This document shows positions 43,455 to 53,078 of a stretch of 59,640 nt of DNA, piece by piece. A model generated the notes under the pieces. The model worked only from the letters and a program-made list of their open reading frames with translations, had not been told where the DNA came from and made no database searches. The position numbers and the translations under genes are program-made. The stretch comes from Deltaproteobacteria bacterium. Lineage in GTDB: Bacteria; JAEEML01. The stretch lies in assembly GCA_016283195.1 (NCBI GenBank), contig JAEEML010000144.1, forward strand, positions 1 through 59,640, written 5' to 3'. The stretch's first letter is position 1. Each line of letters begins with the position of its first letter.

Positions 43455-45794
43455 ATGGCCAGCGAACTGGAAATGATGGAAGATGAGCCGACTCCGGTTG
43501 ATGCCGGAACGGATCCCAATATTCAAGCGGAAACGGTTGATGAAGATGATGGCGCTCCCGGCGAGCACACCATGATTGATACCGGCCTTTTGGCCGAATT
43601 TATGGCCGCTCATCCGGAAGATGAGCTGGCAAAGAAAGCCGCCGGAGCCGCGAATGCCGCCGCTTCACCGTTTGCCGAAGATGAAGAACCGGCCGAGGGC
43701 AAGACTTCTATAGCCTCTCTCGATGATATTCAGGCAGCTGCCGAAGAGGCCAATACCCAAAGGACCGCCCCGCCGGAGCCGGTAAAAGCCCGGCCTAAAG
43801 ATCAGCATGAGCACCGCCGCCGGCAAGGAGCGCCGGAAAAAGCCGGGCTCAAGCCCAAGCATCACGCTCTTAAAAACAAGCCGCTACAAGAAGAGCAACC
43901 AGGTACGCTCGATTTCAATACTTTAAATTCGCCGGTGGAAAAAGCTGTAAAGCCGTTTCTGGAAGATCTGCCGCGCAAAGAAGTCAAACAAGCGCCTATT
44001 GATCAAAAAATTCCCACTGCCAGTGTAAAAGCCCCTATTACTTCCGCTCCGGTGGAAGAGATGGAGGATATGTGGGACAACATTGACGACCAGGATATGG
44101 TGGAATGGAGCTCCAGATCGGCCGAGCATCAAGCTCCGGTAATAGAGCCCCAGGCCGAAGCCGCCCAAATAGCTGCTGGCGCTATGGCTGCCGCTGCTCC
44201 GGCCGCAAGCGATAATGTTCCGCGCCTCATTTGCCTAGCCGGCGAATTACATGGCCAGATTTTTCCTTTAAGCGACAAAGAGGTGGTGGTTGGGCGCCAT
44301 GATGATTGCTCAATTATTTTGCGCGATACTTCCATGTCGCGCCACCATGCCATTATTGCGCGGCACGAAGGTGTCTATGTTGTTACCGATCAAAAAAGCA
44401 GCAACGGCACTTTTGTCAACGGACAGCGCATAGAAAAAGCTCGCTTAAGAAGCGGCGATGAAGTTGTTTTCGGCAATGTGGCTTTTAGATTTTTAGAAGC
44501 CGGTGATACCGTAAACAGCGCCGCTCCGCTGGCCGTAAAACCGGGACAAAAGGCGCCGAAAGCCGCACAGCCGACAACTACCGGCCGTCTGCCCAAACGT
44601 TTTTTGGCCGCTGCCGCCGGTGTCACTGTTCTCATGGCTATATTTATGGGCATTATTATCAATAAATTGCGCACACCGGTAAACGATCAGATAGATGCTG
44701 CGCAAATAAGAGCTATTTTTGAAGGCGGCGTCTCGGCTTTTAGAGGCCGCAAATGGAACGAAAGCCTAAACCGCTTTACTGCCCTTTCGCAATTTGAACC
44801 CGGTAGCCAGCTGATAAAGCGCTATATCGAGCGCATAAAACAGGAAACCGAAGTAGAGCAACGCCTAAACTCCATTCAAGATATAATAAGCAAAAAGCGC
44901 TTTGTAGATGCTGTTGTTCTGCTGGAAAAGGTGCCAGAAGAAACCGTTTACAAAGCCGAGGTGAGCGGCCTCAAAGGGCAGATTGAAAACGAAGCGCAAA
45001 AAGAGATAAACAAAGTCCAAGAAGTAATTGACGGCGATGCGGCTGCCGATGCTGTGCCGATGATCGAGGCCTTGCGCCAAACGCTGCCCACTTCTTTCCA
45101 TGGCCAGCTGGATAATTTACTAGCCGCCATAAATCAAAAACAGGAAGAGCTTAAAGAAAAGGAAGCCAGCGAAGCACGCCAGGCCAGTCAGCAGCGCTAT
45201 GCCAGTATCCGCAAAAAAACCGATTCCACAGCTAACCAGGCCATTAACCTCTTTAAAGAGCGGAAAATAGCCGCTGCCCTCAAGCTGCTGGAAGCTAACG
45301 GCGCCCCCAATCAATCAGCCCAGGCCGAGCTCGTTTCTTTATATAATAAGATTACAAAATTCGATGAAGCTTACCAAAGCGCCCGCCAGGAATGGCAATT
45401 CAAAAATGTAGAAGCAGCTATTCCCATGCTCCGCAAAGCTCTCACTTTGGAGAGCAAAATTGCTTCCGGTAAATCTCCTCAGGCTGCTGAACTCAGGCAG
45501 TGGCAAGCCGATATGCTCTTCATAAAAGGTATGCGCTCTTATAGCGCCAAACAGTACCCGCTGGCTTTCCAAAATTTCCAGGAAGCGGTGAACCTCTACC
45601 CCGGCCACACTCAAAGCCAGAACAAGCTAAAGGAAATATCGGATATGGCCGATGAAATGTACCGCAAAGCTTACATTATGAAAGGCACCGATCCCACCCA
45701 GTGCAAAGCTCTTTTGAATCAGGTTTTGCGCATGGTTTCTTCCGGTAATCCGCTTTATAGCAAAGCCCGCGACCTGCTCTCCACCCTGCCGTAA
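43455..45794 (+). CDS. FHA-domain membrane protein with C-terminal TPR-like region
   Basis: The 779-aa product starts at the ATG at 43455; a GTG 8 codons earlier is less likely. Residues 1-260 are acidic, Ala/Pro-rich and probably disordered. An FHA domain at about 265-355 has VGRHDDCSIIL, SMSRHHAII and SSNGTFVNGQR. One transmembrane helix follows at about 382-404 (LAAAAGVTVLMAIFMGIIIN). The remaining 370 residues are helical, with TPR-like units (ALTLESKIASGK, LAFQNFQEAVNLYPGHTQSQ). This suggests a phosphothreonine-reading scaffold with an extracytoplasmic TPR domain. No kinase is nearby. Confidence 0.82.
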   Translation: MASELEMMEDEPTPVDAGTDPNIQAETVDEDDGAPGEHTMIDTGLLAEFMAAHPEDELAKKAAGAANAAASPFAEDEEPAEGKTSIASLDDIQAAAEEANTQRTAPPEPVKARPKDQHEHRRRQGAPEKAGLKPKHHALKNKPLQEEQPGTLDFNTLNSPVEKAVKPFLEDLPRKEVKQAPIDQKIPTASVKAPITSAPVEEMEDMWDNIDDQDMVEWSSRSAEHQAPVIEPQAEAAQIAAGAMAAAAPAASDNVPRLICLAGELHGQIFPLSDKEVVVGRHDDCSIILRDTSMSRHHAIIARHEGVYVVTDQKSSNGTFVNGQRIEKARLRSGDEVVFGNVAFRFLEAGDTVNSAAPLAVKPGQKAPKAAQPTTTGRLPKRFLAAAAGVTVLMAIFMGIIINKLRTPVNDQIDAAQIRAIFEGGVSAFRGRKWNESLNRFTALSQFEPGSQLIKRYIERIKQETEVEQRLNSIQDIISKKRFVDAVVLLEKVPEETVYKAEVSGLKGQIENEAQKEINKVQEVIDGDAAADAVPMIEALRQTLPTSFHGQLDNLLAAINQKQEELKEKEASEARQASQQRYASIRKKTDSTANQAINLFKERKIAAALKLLEANGAPNQSAQAELVSLYNKITKFDEAYQSARQEWQFKNVEAAIPMLRKALTLESKIASGKSPQAAELRQWQADMLFIKGMRSYSAKQYPLAFQNFQEAVNLYPGHTQSQNKLKEISDMADEMYRKAYIMKGTDPTQCKALLNQVLRMVSSGNPLYSKARDLLSTLP

Positions 45795-45948
45795 AAGCTT
45801 TAAGTGGCGTATTTTTAAAAGAAACTTCCTCTTTATATGTCTTTTTAGTTGACTCAAAAAAAAAAAAAATAGACTAATTTATGTTAGATTGTATCAAAAC
45901 GTCTAACACTGGCATATTTAAGCCTTTAAACAGGCCGAGGAGGGCAAA

Positions 45949-46584
45949 ATGAGGCGGACAATCTTAGTAATGGGTGTCTTACTCTTACCGCTTTTGTTGA
46001 GCAGCTGTTCCAATAAACCGGAACAGAATGTGCCGCGCACCAGAGGCGTTAACGAAGCATGTGATGACACAAAAAACCTCTGTGTGGACGGGCTATATTG
46101 CGACAACGGCAAATGCCGCGAATTGTGCAACGAAAACGCCCCCTGCGGCAGTAATGAAAAATGCATTGATAATCGCTGTGTGCCTTGGAGCAATCCAGGT
46201 AGCAATACCGATATTCCAGGTAGTAACACCGATGAGCCTGGCAGCAATACCGATCTTCCCGGCACACAATCACTGGGCGATAATTGCGATGCGCAAAACA
46301 AATGCGCTTCTGGCCTCTCCTGCCTTAGCGGCACCTGTCACAAAAATTGTCAAAATAGCTCAGAATGCCAGACAGGCGAAGAGTGTAGAAATAGTGTTTG
46401 TCAGTTGCCACAAATAGCCGGGGAGACAAACAAAGTGGCTCTGCCGGCCGGCGGCGGACTCACCAACATTGCCGGAAAAACCCAAGGCTCGCGCTACAAA
46501 GTGGAAATACTGGGCGGCGCCATGTCCGGGGCGGCCAAGGGAACTCAAAACTCTGTACAAATCAACGAAGGCTCTTGGAAATAG
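45949..46584 (+). CDS. Cys-rich lipoprotein paired with collar-fibre gene
   Basis: The 211-aa protein has a lipobox LLLSSC (Cys20). Two Cys-rich modules, NEACDDTKNLCVDGLYCDNG (with following C) and GDNCDAQNKCASGLSCLSGTC, flank a PGSNTD linker repeat. The C-terminal part (KVEILGGAMSG...VQINEGSWK) resembles the C-terminus of the Big_5 lipoprotein at 7917-8603. Between them the family preserves a fibre gene directly downstream (18 bases here). The protein is probably envelope-anchored; its role with the fibre is inference. Confidence 0.75.
   Translation: MRRTILVMGVLLLPLLLSSCSNKPEQNVPRTRGVNEACDDTKNLCVDGLYCDNGKCRELCNENAPCGSNEKCIDNRCVPWSNPGSNTDIPGSNTDEPGSNTDLPGTQSLGDNCDAQNKCASGLSCLSGTCHKNCQNSSECQTGEECRNSVCQLPQIAGETNKVALPAGGGLTNIAGKTQGSRYKVEILGGAMSGAAKGTQNSVQINEGSWK
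46195..46257 (+). repeat. Three 21-bp repeats encoding PGSNTD linkers
   Basis: Units at 46195, 46216 and 46237 encode PGSNTDI, PGSNTDE and PGSNTDL. The units differ at several silent sites, so this is an old in-frame expansion. It acts as a flexible linker between the two Cys-rich modules. Confidence 0.85.
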
Positions 46585-46602
46585 AGCATAAAGGAGCAAA
46601 CT

Positions 46603-48171
46603 ATGAGAAAGAGCATTTTAAGAGGACTTATGGCTTTTGCCCTGCTGGCGGGCAGCACAACTATGGCAAAGGCCGATGTGGCAAATGTACCGCTCTCTTT
46701 TACTCATCACGGCCTTATTTGGGACGGTGATGAGCTGGCTAGCGGCAACATCAGCATCACCGCCACCATTTATGATGGGGAGGGCAATGCCATCAAAACG
46801 GTTACTAAAGAAGTTACCGTGGAAAATGGCTTTTATAACCTCACCATAGACGAATTAAGCCTTGATGCCATTTTAGCCGCCAAAGACAAATTGGAGCTGG
46901 GCCTAAAAATCGGCGATGATGAAATGGCCGCCCATATTCCCATTTCTTCGGTGCCTTTTGCCATAAGAGCGGCTCATGCCGATAGCGCCTCGACAGCTGC
47001 AAACCTGAGCTGTGACCACTGTGTGACAGAGGATTTGCTCTCAGGAGATATCAATTTAAAACTGGCCAATAGCGGTAACTCTTCCGGAGAAATGGTTATC
47101 CCCAATGGCTCAATCAACAACGAAAAAATTGATTTTAATTATGCCGCTTCCAATGCCAAAGGCGGCCCGGCGACAGAGCTTGCAGCTGAAGTTGTTACCA
47201 CAAACACCATCAAAGAGCTGGCAGTTACCTCCACTAAACTCGCTAACGGCGCCGTTACCAAAGACAAACTAGGCGACAGCTCCGTCGATAGCGCCAAAAT
47301 TTCCGATGGGACAGTTGAACTGGCTGATTTGCATGTGGACTCGGTCAATAGCGCTAAAATTGTCGATGGCTCTATCACTGCCGATGATTTGGGAGCAGAT
47401 TCAGTAATAACAGCCAAAATACTGGATAAAAATGTTACCAATGCCAAATTGGCGGACAATGCTGTAACCACCGACAAAATAGCCAACGGCACCATCACTA
47501 ATGATGATATTAAAAATGGTACCATCGGTTACGGTAAAGTTGTGGCCTCAGAATTTTTAAACAAAATGTATCCTGTGGGCTCTATATATATCAGCACTGC
47601 TCTCAAGACAGCCGCGGAAGTTGCCAGTGCCCTGGGCGGCGGTACATGGGAAGCTTATGCGGCCGGGCGCGTTTTAGTTGGCGTTGGTACAAGCGACCAA
47701 AGTTTCACAATAGGCACCAATTCCGGATCCAGCACAACCAGTTACACACCGGTTGGAACAGTTGGAGGCCACACACTTACTGTAGCTGAGATACCGTCTC
47801 ACAATCACTCATTTACAGGCTCAGCGGCAACAATTACCGTAAAAGGCGGAGATCACACCCATGGTCCAGGTACCCTAACGGGAAAATATTATGGTCGCGA
47901 TAATGATAATAGTGGCGAAACTGTATTTGGTGCTCAAATGGATAACTATAGCGCTTATGATACCTGGGCAAAAGATGGCTCTGTGGTGATCAACGGTGGC
48001 AAGACAGCCGCTTCCGGTAGCCTAACATTGACAGGTTCTTATACTCCAGCTGGGTCTATCGGAAATAAAGGTGGCGGCGGCTCACACAATCACAGTTTCA
48101 CCGGCACCAGCGCCAAAATCAGCACCTTGCAACCTTACATTGTTGTTTATATGTGGCGGCGCAAAGCATAA
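46603..48171 (+). CDS. Secreted fibre protein with tail-collar-like C-terminus
   Basis: The 522-aa protein has a signal peptide (GSTTMAKA, then DVANVPLSFTHHG). Its N-terminal domain (VPLSFTHHGLIW, ITATIYDGEG, VTVENGFYNLTIDE) is clearly paralogous to that of 6393-7895. In place of the KATTAD tract it has ITDGTI-type repeats at about 190-310 (SAKISDGTVELADLHVDSVN, TITNDDIKNGTIG). The C-terminal domain starts YPVGSIYIST and has GGGTWEAYAAGRVLVGVG, IPSHNHSF, and ends LQPYIVVYMWRRKA, as in collar or short-tail-fibre proteins. It probably forms an exported trimeric fibre. A terminator follows. Confidence 0.82.
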   Translation: MRKSILRGLMAFALLAGSTTMAKADVANVPLSFTHHGLIWDGDELASGNISITATIYDGEGNAIKTVTKEVTVENGFYNLTIDELSLDAILAAKDKLELGLKIGDDEMAAHIPISSVPFAIRAAHADSASTAANLSCDHCVTEDLLSGDINLKLANSGNSSGEMVIPNGSINNEKIDFNYAASNAKGGPATELAAEVVTTNTIKELAVTSTKLANGAVTKDKLGDSSVDSAKISDGTVELADLHVDSVNSAKIVDGSITADDLGADSVITAKILDKNVTNAKLADNAVTTDKIANGTITNDDIKNGTIGYGKVVASEFLNKMYPVGSIYISTALKTAAEVASALGGGTWEAYAAGRVLVGVGTSDQSFTIGTNSGSSTTSYTPVGTVGGHTLTVAEIPSHNHSFTGSAATITVKGGDHTHGPGTLTGKYYGRDNDNSGETVFGAQMDNYSAYDTWAKDGSVVINGGKTAASGSLTLTGSYTPAGSIGNKGGGGSHNHSFTGTSAKISTLQPYIVVYMWRRKA

Positions 48172-48192
48172 GCCAAGCTTATTTCCTTTTTT
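48168..48192 (+). terminator. Intrinsic terminator after the fibre gene
   Basis: ATAAGC (48168-48173) and GCTTAT (48177-48182) form a 6-bp stem with a CAA loop, followed by TTCCTTTTTT. The stem includes the stop codon of the fibre gene. Confidence 0.6.
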
Positions 48193-48252
48193 AATCTCTT
48201 AAAAGAAACTTTACCTTAGATATTCTCCACAGTAAGTAGCGGAGTGCCTGCT

Positions 48253-49587
48253 TTAGTCCAGCTTGGGTTCGTTATTCAGCATGAGTACAGGTTGGCCGGT
48301 GGCTTCCAAAACATCGCGCCAGAGAGAGCTCTCCGGGCTCACGCAGTTGCGCTTAGAAACGGAAACTGCCGTTGGAATATGCACAATTTTATTATTCACC
48401 TGAGCAATCAGGCATTTGGTGCGCCCGCTCATGGCGGCATGCACGGCGTTGGTGCCGAGCCGGGCGCAGTAAATGGCATCACTGGGGCTCGCCGGAATAG
48501 CTCTTATGATATAGCTGGGGTCGATATAGCGCAGGCCGATATCAATATTTTTTTCGGCAAAATAAGCCTGAATACCAGCCTTTAAAAAGGTGCCGATATC
48601 GCCTAATTTTTTATTGCCGGAAGCATCGCAGCCGAGAGAGGCTTTAAGGTGCTCCTGCCCTGCCCCTTCGGCCACCAGCACCACAGCGTGGTTATTGGCC
48701 AAAACCCGTTTTTCGAGAGCGGCGTAAAAGCCGTTATCGCCATATAGGTCAAAGGGCACTTCGGGAATGAGCACAAAATCGACATCGCTGCTGGCAAGTG
48801 CCGTATTAACAGCAATAAAGCCCGATTCGCGGCCCATAACTTTTACCAAACTGATGCCGCGAATGGCGCCTCTCGCCTCCACATTGGCGCAGGTGATAAC
48901 TTTGCTGGCCTCGGCTACCGCCGTTTCAAAACCAAAAGAGCGCTGAATAAAGGAGAGGTCGTTGTCGATGGTCTTGGGAATGCCCACCACTGCCACTTTG
49001 AGCTTTCTGGCCTCTATTTCTTCGGCAATAGCCAGCGCTCCCCGCTGCGTACCGTCGCCGCCGATAGCGAAGAGCATGGAAATACCAAGGCGCTCAATAG
49101 CATCGACAATCTCCGGCACGCGGTTGCCACCGCGCGAGGAGCCCAAAATAGTGCCGCCCAAAGTGTGAATATTATCCACTATTTCCGGATTAAGCTCCAT
49201 GGTTGGAATGGCATATTCCGGCAAAAAGCCGCGATAACCGTAACGAATACCGGTGATGCGCCTTACGCCGTATTGATTCCAAAGGCACATAACAATAGCT
49301 CTTATAACGGCATTCAGGCCCGGGCAGAGGCCACCGCAGGTAACAATGGCGGCATGGACTTTTGAGGGATCAAAATAGATATATTCCCGCGGGCCGGCCT
49401 TTTCCAAAAGGTCTTCACGGCGGTAGCTTTTAGGAGCGTCCGGAGCACCGTAATGGTCGGGAATAATCAAATCGGCATCTGTAACATAATTGGCAATTAA
49501 GTCATCGGCAACTTTGGATAATTTAATTGGTGAGGGTATCTTGGCCGCCCCCAGAGTGGAAATAGTAAAATCTTGCTGTTCGGTCAT
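48253..49587 (-). CDS. pfkA: 6-phosphofructokinase, ATP-dependent type
   Basis: Phosphofructokinase makes fructose 1,6-bisphosphate. The 444-aa product starts at the ATG at 49587 (a GGAG lies 10 bases upstream; the frame extends further with no better site). The phosphate-binding loops include TCGGLCPGLNAVIR, SSRGG and IGGDGTQRGA; the G in GGDG suggests ATP rather than PPi as donor. The catalytic Asp is in PKTIDNDL and the substrate-binding Arg in MGRESGFIA. The N-terminal 70-residue extension and overall length recall the group with plant PFKs and spirochaete enzymes. Confidence 0.88.
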   Translation of the reverse strand: MTEQQDFTISTLGAAKIPSPIKLSKVADDLIANYVTDADLIIPDHYGAPDAPKSYRREDLLEKAGPREYIYFDPSKVHAAIVTCGGLCPGLNAVIRAIVMCLWNQYGVRRITGIRYGYRGFLPEYAIPTMELNPEIVDNIHTLGGTILGSSRGGNRVPEIVDAIERLGISMLFAIGGDGTQRGALAIAEEIEARKLKVAVVGIPKTIDNDLSFIQRSFGFETAVAEASKVITCANVEARGAIRGISLVKVMGRESGFIAVNTALASSDVDFVLIPEVPFDLYGDNGFYAALEKRVLANNHAVVLVAEGAGQEHLKASLGCDASGNKKLGDIGTFLKAGIQAYFAEKNIDIGLRYIDPSYIIRAIPASPSDAIYCARLGTNAVHAAMSGRTKCLIAQVNNKIVHIPTAVSVSKRNCVSPESSLWRDVLEATGQPVLMLNNEPKLD

Positions 49588-49750
49588 AAATATGTAGCTC
49601 CCTGTTATTGCCGGCTCGGCAATATGATTCATTGTCTCTATAGATCGGCGGAAGCTATTCTTCAATATCTTTGGCCAGCTTCTTTATTAAGCACCTTTTG
49701 AGTGTTGTCAGTTTTTTATAGCTTTACTAGAGTAGTGAGGCGGAGGCCCG

Positions 49751-50665
49751 ATGGACAAAAGGCAATTTGGCAGCAAATATCAACTCATAAAGCACTATAT
49801 GACTTTGGCGTTCAAAATTGAGTACGGCGATTTGGGGGGGCAATTTCGCTCGCACTTAAAGGGCAGCGGCCTGGAGTTAAAAGAGGTGCGCCCGCTGGAG
49901 AGCGGCGAAGATGCCAGACGCATCGACTGGAAAACCACAGCCCGCACCGGCCGCCCCCATGTGCGCCTTTTCCACGCCGAAAGAGCTTTAAGACTTATGC
50001 TGCTTATTGATAACAACGGTTCATTAGCTCTTAATTACGGGCGCGAGCGCTCCTTAAAAGCCGAATTAGCTCTGATGGCGGCCTTTGTCCTGGGCTGGGC
50101 TGCTCTCAAAAACGGCGATAATGTCGGCTGGTTTTTTAATGCTGCCAAACCTTTCTTTGGCCCTTTTAGCCACAGCGAAGCCGCCTTTTGGCAAGGGATA
50201 GGCCGCGCCGAAGAAATACTTTTGCGCCCGGAGGCCGACCTAAATTATCTGCCTTTGCCGGATTTTTTATCAGCCGCTGCAAAGGCCGCCAACCGCGAGA
50301 CCACTATGGTTATCATTTCTGATTTTTTGGCCATAAGTGACAATAACTATGATAAATGGCTTAAAACCCTCAAAACTATCGCTCTAAAAAAAGAGCTTTT
50401 GGCCCTTTCCGTCACCGACCCTTTAGAAAAAAGCCTGCCGGACCGCGGCCTTCTCTGGTTAAAAAATCCCTCTACCGGCCATGAAGTGCTTTTCGACAGC
50501 TCCTCCGGCGAATTGCAAAAAGAATATGCCGCCAGAGCCAGGCGGCGCGAAGTCCATCTGGAGCGGCTCTTCAAGGAGGCCGGAGTACCTTATCAAAATC
50601 TTTCTGCCGCCCAGGACCCGGCGGCTGTTATCATGAATCTCCTGAGATTGAAAGCCGGGCATTAA
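49751..50665 (+). CDS. DUF58 domain protein
   Basis: The 304-aa protein matches DUF58: GDLGGQFRSHLKGSGLELKE, then the core VRPLESGEDARRIDWKTTAR, TGRPHVRLFHAER and a vWA-like fold (LMLLIDNNGSLALN, VIISDFLAISDNN) with a MIDAS-like DxNxS motif. DUF58 proteins usually accompany MoxR ATPases and vWA proteins, but neither is nearby. GGAGG precedes the ATG. It is joined to the BtuF-like gene by TAATG. Confidence 0.85.
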   Translation: MDKRQFGSKYQLIKHYMTLAFKIEYGDLGGQFRSHLKGSGLELKEVRPLESGEDARRIDWKTTARTGRPHVRLFHAERALRLMLLIDNNGSLALNYGRERSLKAELALMAAFVLGWAALKNGDNVGWFFNAAKPFFGPFSHSEAAFWQGIGRAEEILLRPEADLNYLPLPDFLSAAAKAANRETTMVIISDFLAISDNNYDKWLKTLKTIALKKELLALSVTDPLEKSLPDRGLLWLKNPSTGHEVLFDSSSGELQKEYAARARRREVHLERLFKEAGVPYQNLSAAQDPAAVIMNLLRLKAGH

Positions 50666-51495
50666 TGAAATTTAAAAGAGGTTTTTTAGCTAATATCTTG
50701 GTGCTTTTTATTTTTTCCTGCACAGGCGGAGAAAAAGGAAAAAGAGAGCTGGCGCCTCCAACTTTTTGCAATAATTTTATCACCTTGGGGCCATCAATCA
50801 CCGAGCTGGTCATCGCTCTTAAAGCCGAAAATCGTCTTTTGGCCGTTTCCCGCTATGACGACCGACCGGAGGTAGCCGAAAAACCGCGTGTAGGCGGCAT
50901 TTTAGACCCGGAGATAGAACGCATTGCCGCCCTTAATCCTGCTTGCCTCTTTTATATTCCCTCCGGCGCGGCTCTGGAAATGCGCCTGAATCCACTAAGA
51001 AACAGCAATAAAACCAAAGTGCTCCCTATTGATATTCCCAATATTAAGGCTATTCCCAAAGCTCTGAATGAGCTGGGGCAGCTCTTGCATCTTGAAGATA
51101 AGGCCACAGAATTACAACATAATTTTGAGCTCAAAGAAAAAGAGGTTGATAATCTGGCATTACAAAAAGGGGCCAAACTCCGCGCCGTTACCGTCTATGG
51201 CCTGGCGCCTTTGGTAGTGGCCGGGCGGGGCAGCATGGGCCATGAGCTCATGACTCTTGTCGGCTTTGAAAATCCGGTAAAAAAAGAAAATTATCCGGTA
51301 ATTGATGAAGAATATTTTCTCTCTTTGGCGCCGGATATTGTGTTTGATATGAGTCACCAGGAGGGCGGCGCACGCTTAAAACGCCTCATTGGCCCCAAAA
51401 CGCGTCTTATAATTCTAAATGATGAGGAACTGCGTCACCCTGCGCTGAATAGCCTCGCTGTTTGGCAAAAACGCCTAAAAGAACTGGGCTTTTGA
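50665..51495 (+). CDS. Periplasmic substrate-binding lipoprotein, BtuF-like
   Basis: The 276-aa protein has a short signal peptide with Cys at IFSC. It has the helical-backbone class III binding-protein fold seen in vitamin B12, haem and siderophore binders: TLGPSITELVIALKAENRLL and AVSRYDDRPE, KPRVGGILDPEIERIAALNP, and later VVAGRGSMGHELMTLVGFEN. It overlaps the DUF58 stop by one base. No permease or ATPase is adjacent, so the transporter must be elsewhere. The ligand is undetermined. Confidence 0.82.
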   Translation: MKFKRGFLANILVLFIFSCTGGEKGKRELAPPTFCNNFITLGPSITELVIALKAENRLLAVSRYDDRPEVAEKPRVGGILDPEIERIAALNPACLFYIPSGAALEMRLNPLRNSNKTKVLPIDIPNIKAIPKALNELGQLLHLEDKATELQHNFELKEKEVDNLALQKGAKLRAVTVYGLAPLVVAGRGSMGHELMTLVGFENPVKKENYPVIDEEYFLSLAPDIVFDMSHQEGGARLKRLIGPKTRLIILNDEELRHPALNSLAVWQKRLKELGF

Positions 51496-51502
51496 GGAAA
51501 AA

Positions 51503-51880
51503 TTATTTTGCTTTAAATTCCAGATGTTGCCCCACAGAGAGCCCCAGCTCGGCCACCCGGCCGGCCCAAAGCTCCAGAGTGGCCACCGCCTTAAATGTGC
51601 CGGCATAGGGGTAAAAGGGGCGAAAATTTTGCACAATTTTCAAAATATTGCCAGCTTCGTCCAAAAAAACGGCATCTATGGCATAGAACATAAAAAAATT
51701 ATGAATCGCATTACAGGGATAGAGTAAAAGGCCGCTTTTGGCCACTTCCGGCGGGCGGCCGATGAGCCCGCGCGCCCTTGTTAGCCAGCTTGAGGCGTTA
51801 AAACAGGTGGGCAAAAGCACTTCGCCGGCCCGACTGATAGCGATTAAAGCGCCCATTTGGCTCACATCTTTAAGACTCAT
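51503..51880 (-). CDS. DUF192 family protein
   Basis: The 125-aa product starts at the ATG at 51880, preceded by AAGGA at 7 bases. It overlaps the cca gene by 11 bases. The DUF192 core has SSWLTRARGLIGRPP, LLLYPCNAIHNFFMFYAIDA, VFLDEAGNILKIVQNFRPF and ATLELWAGRVAELGL. Members are small proteins of unknown function; many carry signal peptides, this one does not. It converges on the BtuF-like gene, 7 bases apart. Confidence 0.85.
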   Translation of the reverse strand: MSLKDVSQMGALIAISRAGEVLLPTCFNASSWLTRARGLIGRPPEVAKSGLLLYPCNAIHNFFMFYAIDAVFLDEAGNILKIVQNFRPFYPYAGTFKAVATLELWAGRVAELGLSVGQHLEFKAK

Positions 51881-53069
51881 CGGTAATTCCTTGGGCCCAG
51901 TTTTTGGCCAAAACCGAAAGAGCTTCCCGCTCATTAAGATCTGGATTTTCCCAGACTTTTTCTAAAAGATAGCGGCGGAGCTCACCCAGCGCCGGGCCGG
52001 CTTTTAAAGCGCATAATTCCATTAAATCATTACTTTTTATAGCCAAATTTTTGTCATTATAGAGCGGCTCGCTTTGGTAGCGCTCTGCCAATGTCCGGAG
52101 GCTTTCCGGCCCGCGAAAAAGCGCTAAATAATCGGGTATTAAAGAGTAATTTTGGGCTATAAATTCCCGCTCGGTGGCTATACCCTGCGGCGGCGCGGCG
52201 CGTAAAATATGCCAAAGAGCTATTAAATGATTGCGCTCTTTAGCCGGCAAAACCAGGCGCTCCGCTAAAGATTTTGGCTCCTGCGGCAAATAGCTAAAAA
52301 GATGGCCAAGGCGCAGGGTGCGCTCCAAGGGAAGCCCGGCCAGACCATTTAGGCACTCCTCCCAAGCGGAAATAGCCGTAAGCTCCGGCCAAAGGAGCTC
52401 AATAAGCCCTATTTTTTTAAATAAATTTAGGGCCTTTGTCGCCTGTGGAGCCGTTAAAACAAGGCAAAATTCCTGGGCAGTGCGCTCTTTGCTGAGCCCG
52501 GCGGTTAAGGGCGCCAGTTTTTGCATGGCTTTATATGTTTCCGGCACAATTTCAAAACCCAGCTTAGCCATAAAACGGGCGGCGCGCAAAATCCGCAAAG
52601 CATCTTCCTTAAAGCGCTCTTCCGCCTGACCAACTGTGCGAATCAGCTGCGCTTTTAAATCCGGCTGCCCGCCGAACGGGTCGCAAAGCGGCCCGGATGG
52701 CAACTTATAAGCTATGGCATTTATTGTAAAATCACGCCGTGCCAGGTCGTCTTCAATCTTGCTGATAAAATTCACTGCCTCCGGGCGGCGCCCATCTTTA
52801 TAAGCGCCGTCGGCCCGCAAGGTGGTTATCTCATATTGGCCGCCGGGCATAATAATGGTCACTGTGCCGTGCTTGATGCCTGTTGGAATAACTTTTTCAA
52901 ATATTTCTACTACTTTTGCCGGCTTAGCCGTGGTTGCCAAATCGTAATCATGGGCCGGGATAGCCATGAGCCTATCGCGCAGAGCACCGCCCACCAGGTA
53001 ACACTCCTCACCGGCCAGAGCCAGCTTTTGGGCAATAGTACGTAAATCGGCCGGTAAAGTTAAATCCAT
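51870..53069 (-). CDS. cca: CCA tRNA nucleotidyltransferase / poly(A) polymerase family
   Basis: This 399-aa class II nucleotidyltransferase adds or repairs the tRNA 3' CCA, or polyadenylates. The active site is ECYLVGGALRDRLM followed by the Asp pair in HDYDLATTAKP. RRDFTINAIAYKLPSG and the ERFKEDALRILRAARF motif are also present. Length fits bacterial CCA-adding enzymes without an HD domain. CCA and PAP members cannot be separated reliably by eye. It lies 9 bases after the ABC-F gene. Confidence 0.9.
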   Translation of the reverse strand: MDLTLPADLRTIAQKLALAGEECYLVGGALRDRLMAIPAHDYDLATTAKPAKVVEIFEKVIPTGIKHGTVTIIMPGGQYEITTLRADGAYKDGRRPEAVNFISKIEDDLARRDFTINAIAYKLPSGPLCDPFGGQPDLKAQLIRTVGQAEERFKEDALRILRAARFMAKLGFEIVPETYKAMQKLAPLTAGLSKERTAQEFCLVLTAPQATKALNLFKKIGLIELLWPELTAISAWEECLNGLAGLPLERTLRLGHLFSYLPQEPKSLAERLVLPAKERNHLIALWHILRAAPPQGIATEREFIAQNYSLIPDYLALFRGPESLRTLAERYQSEPLYNDKNLAIKSNDLMELCALKAGPALGELRRYLLEKVWENPDLNEREALSVLAKNWAQGITDES

Positions 53070-53078
53070 AAATACTCG

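Noticed and set aside
48244-48585. Plus-strand frame over pfkA
   Set aside because: Shadow of the minus-strand phosphofructokinase.
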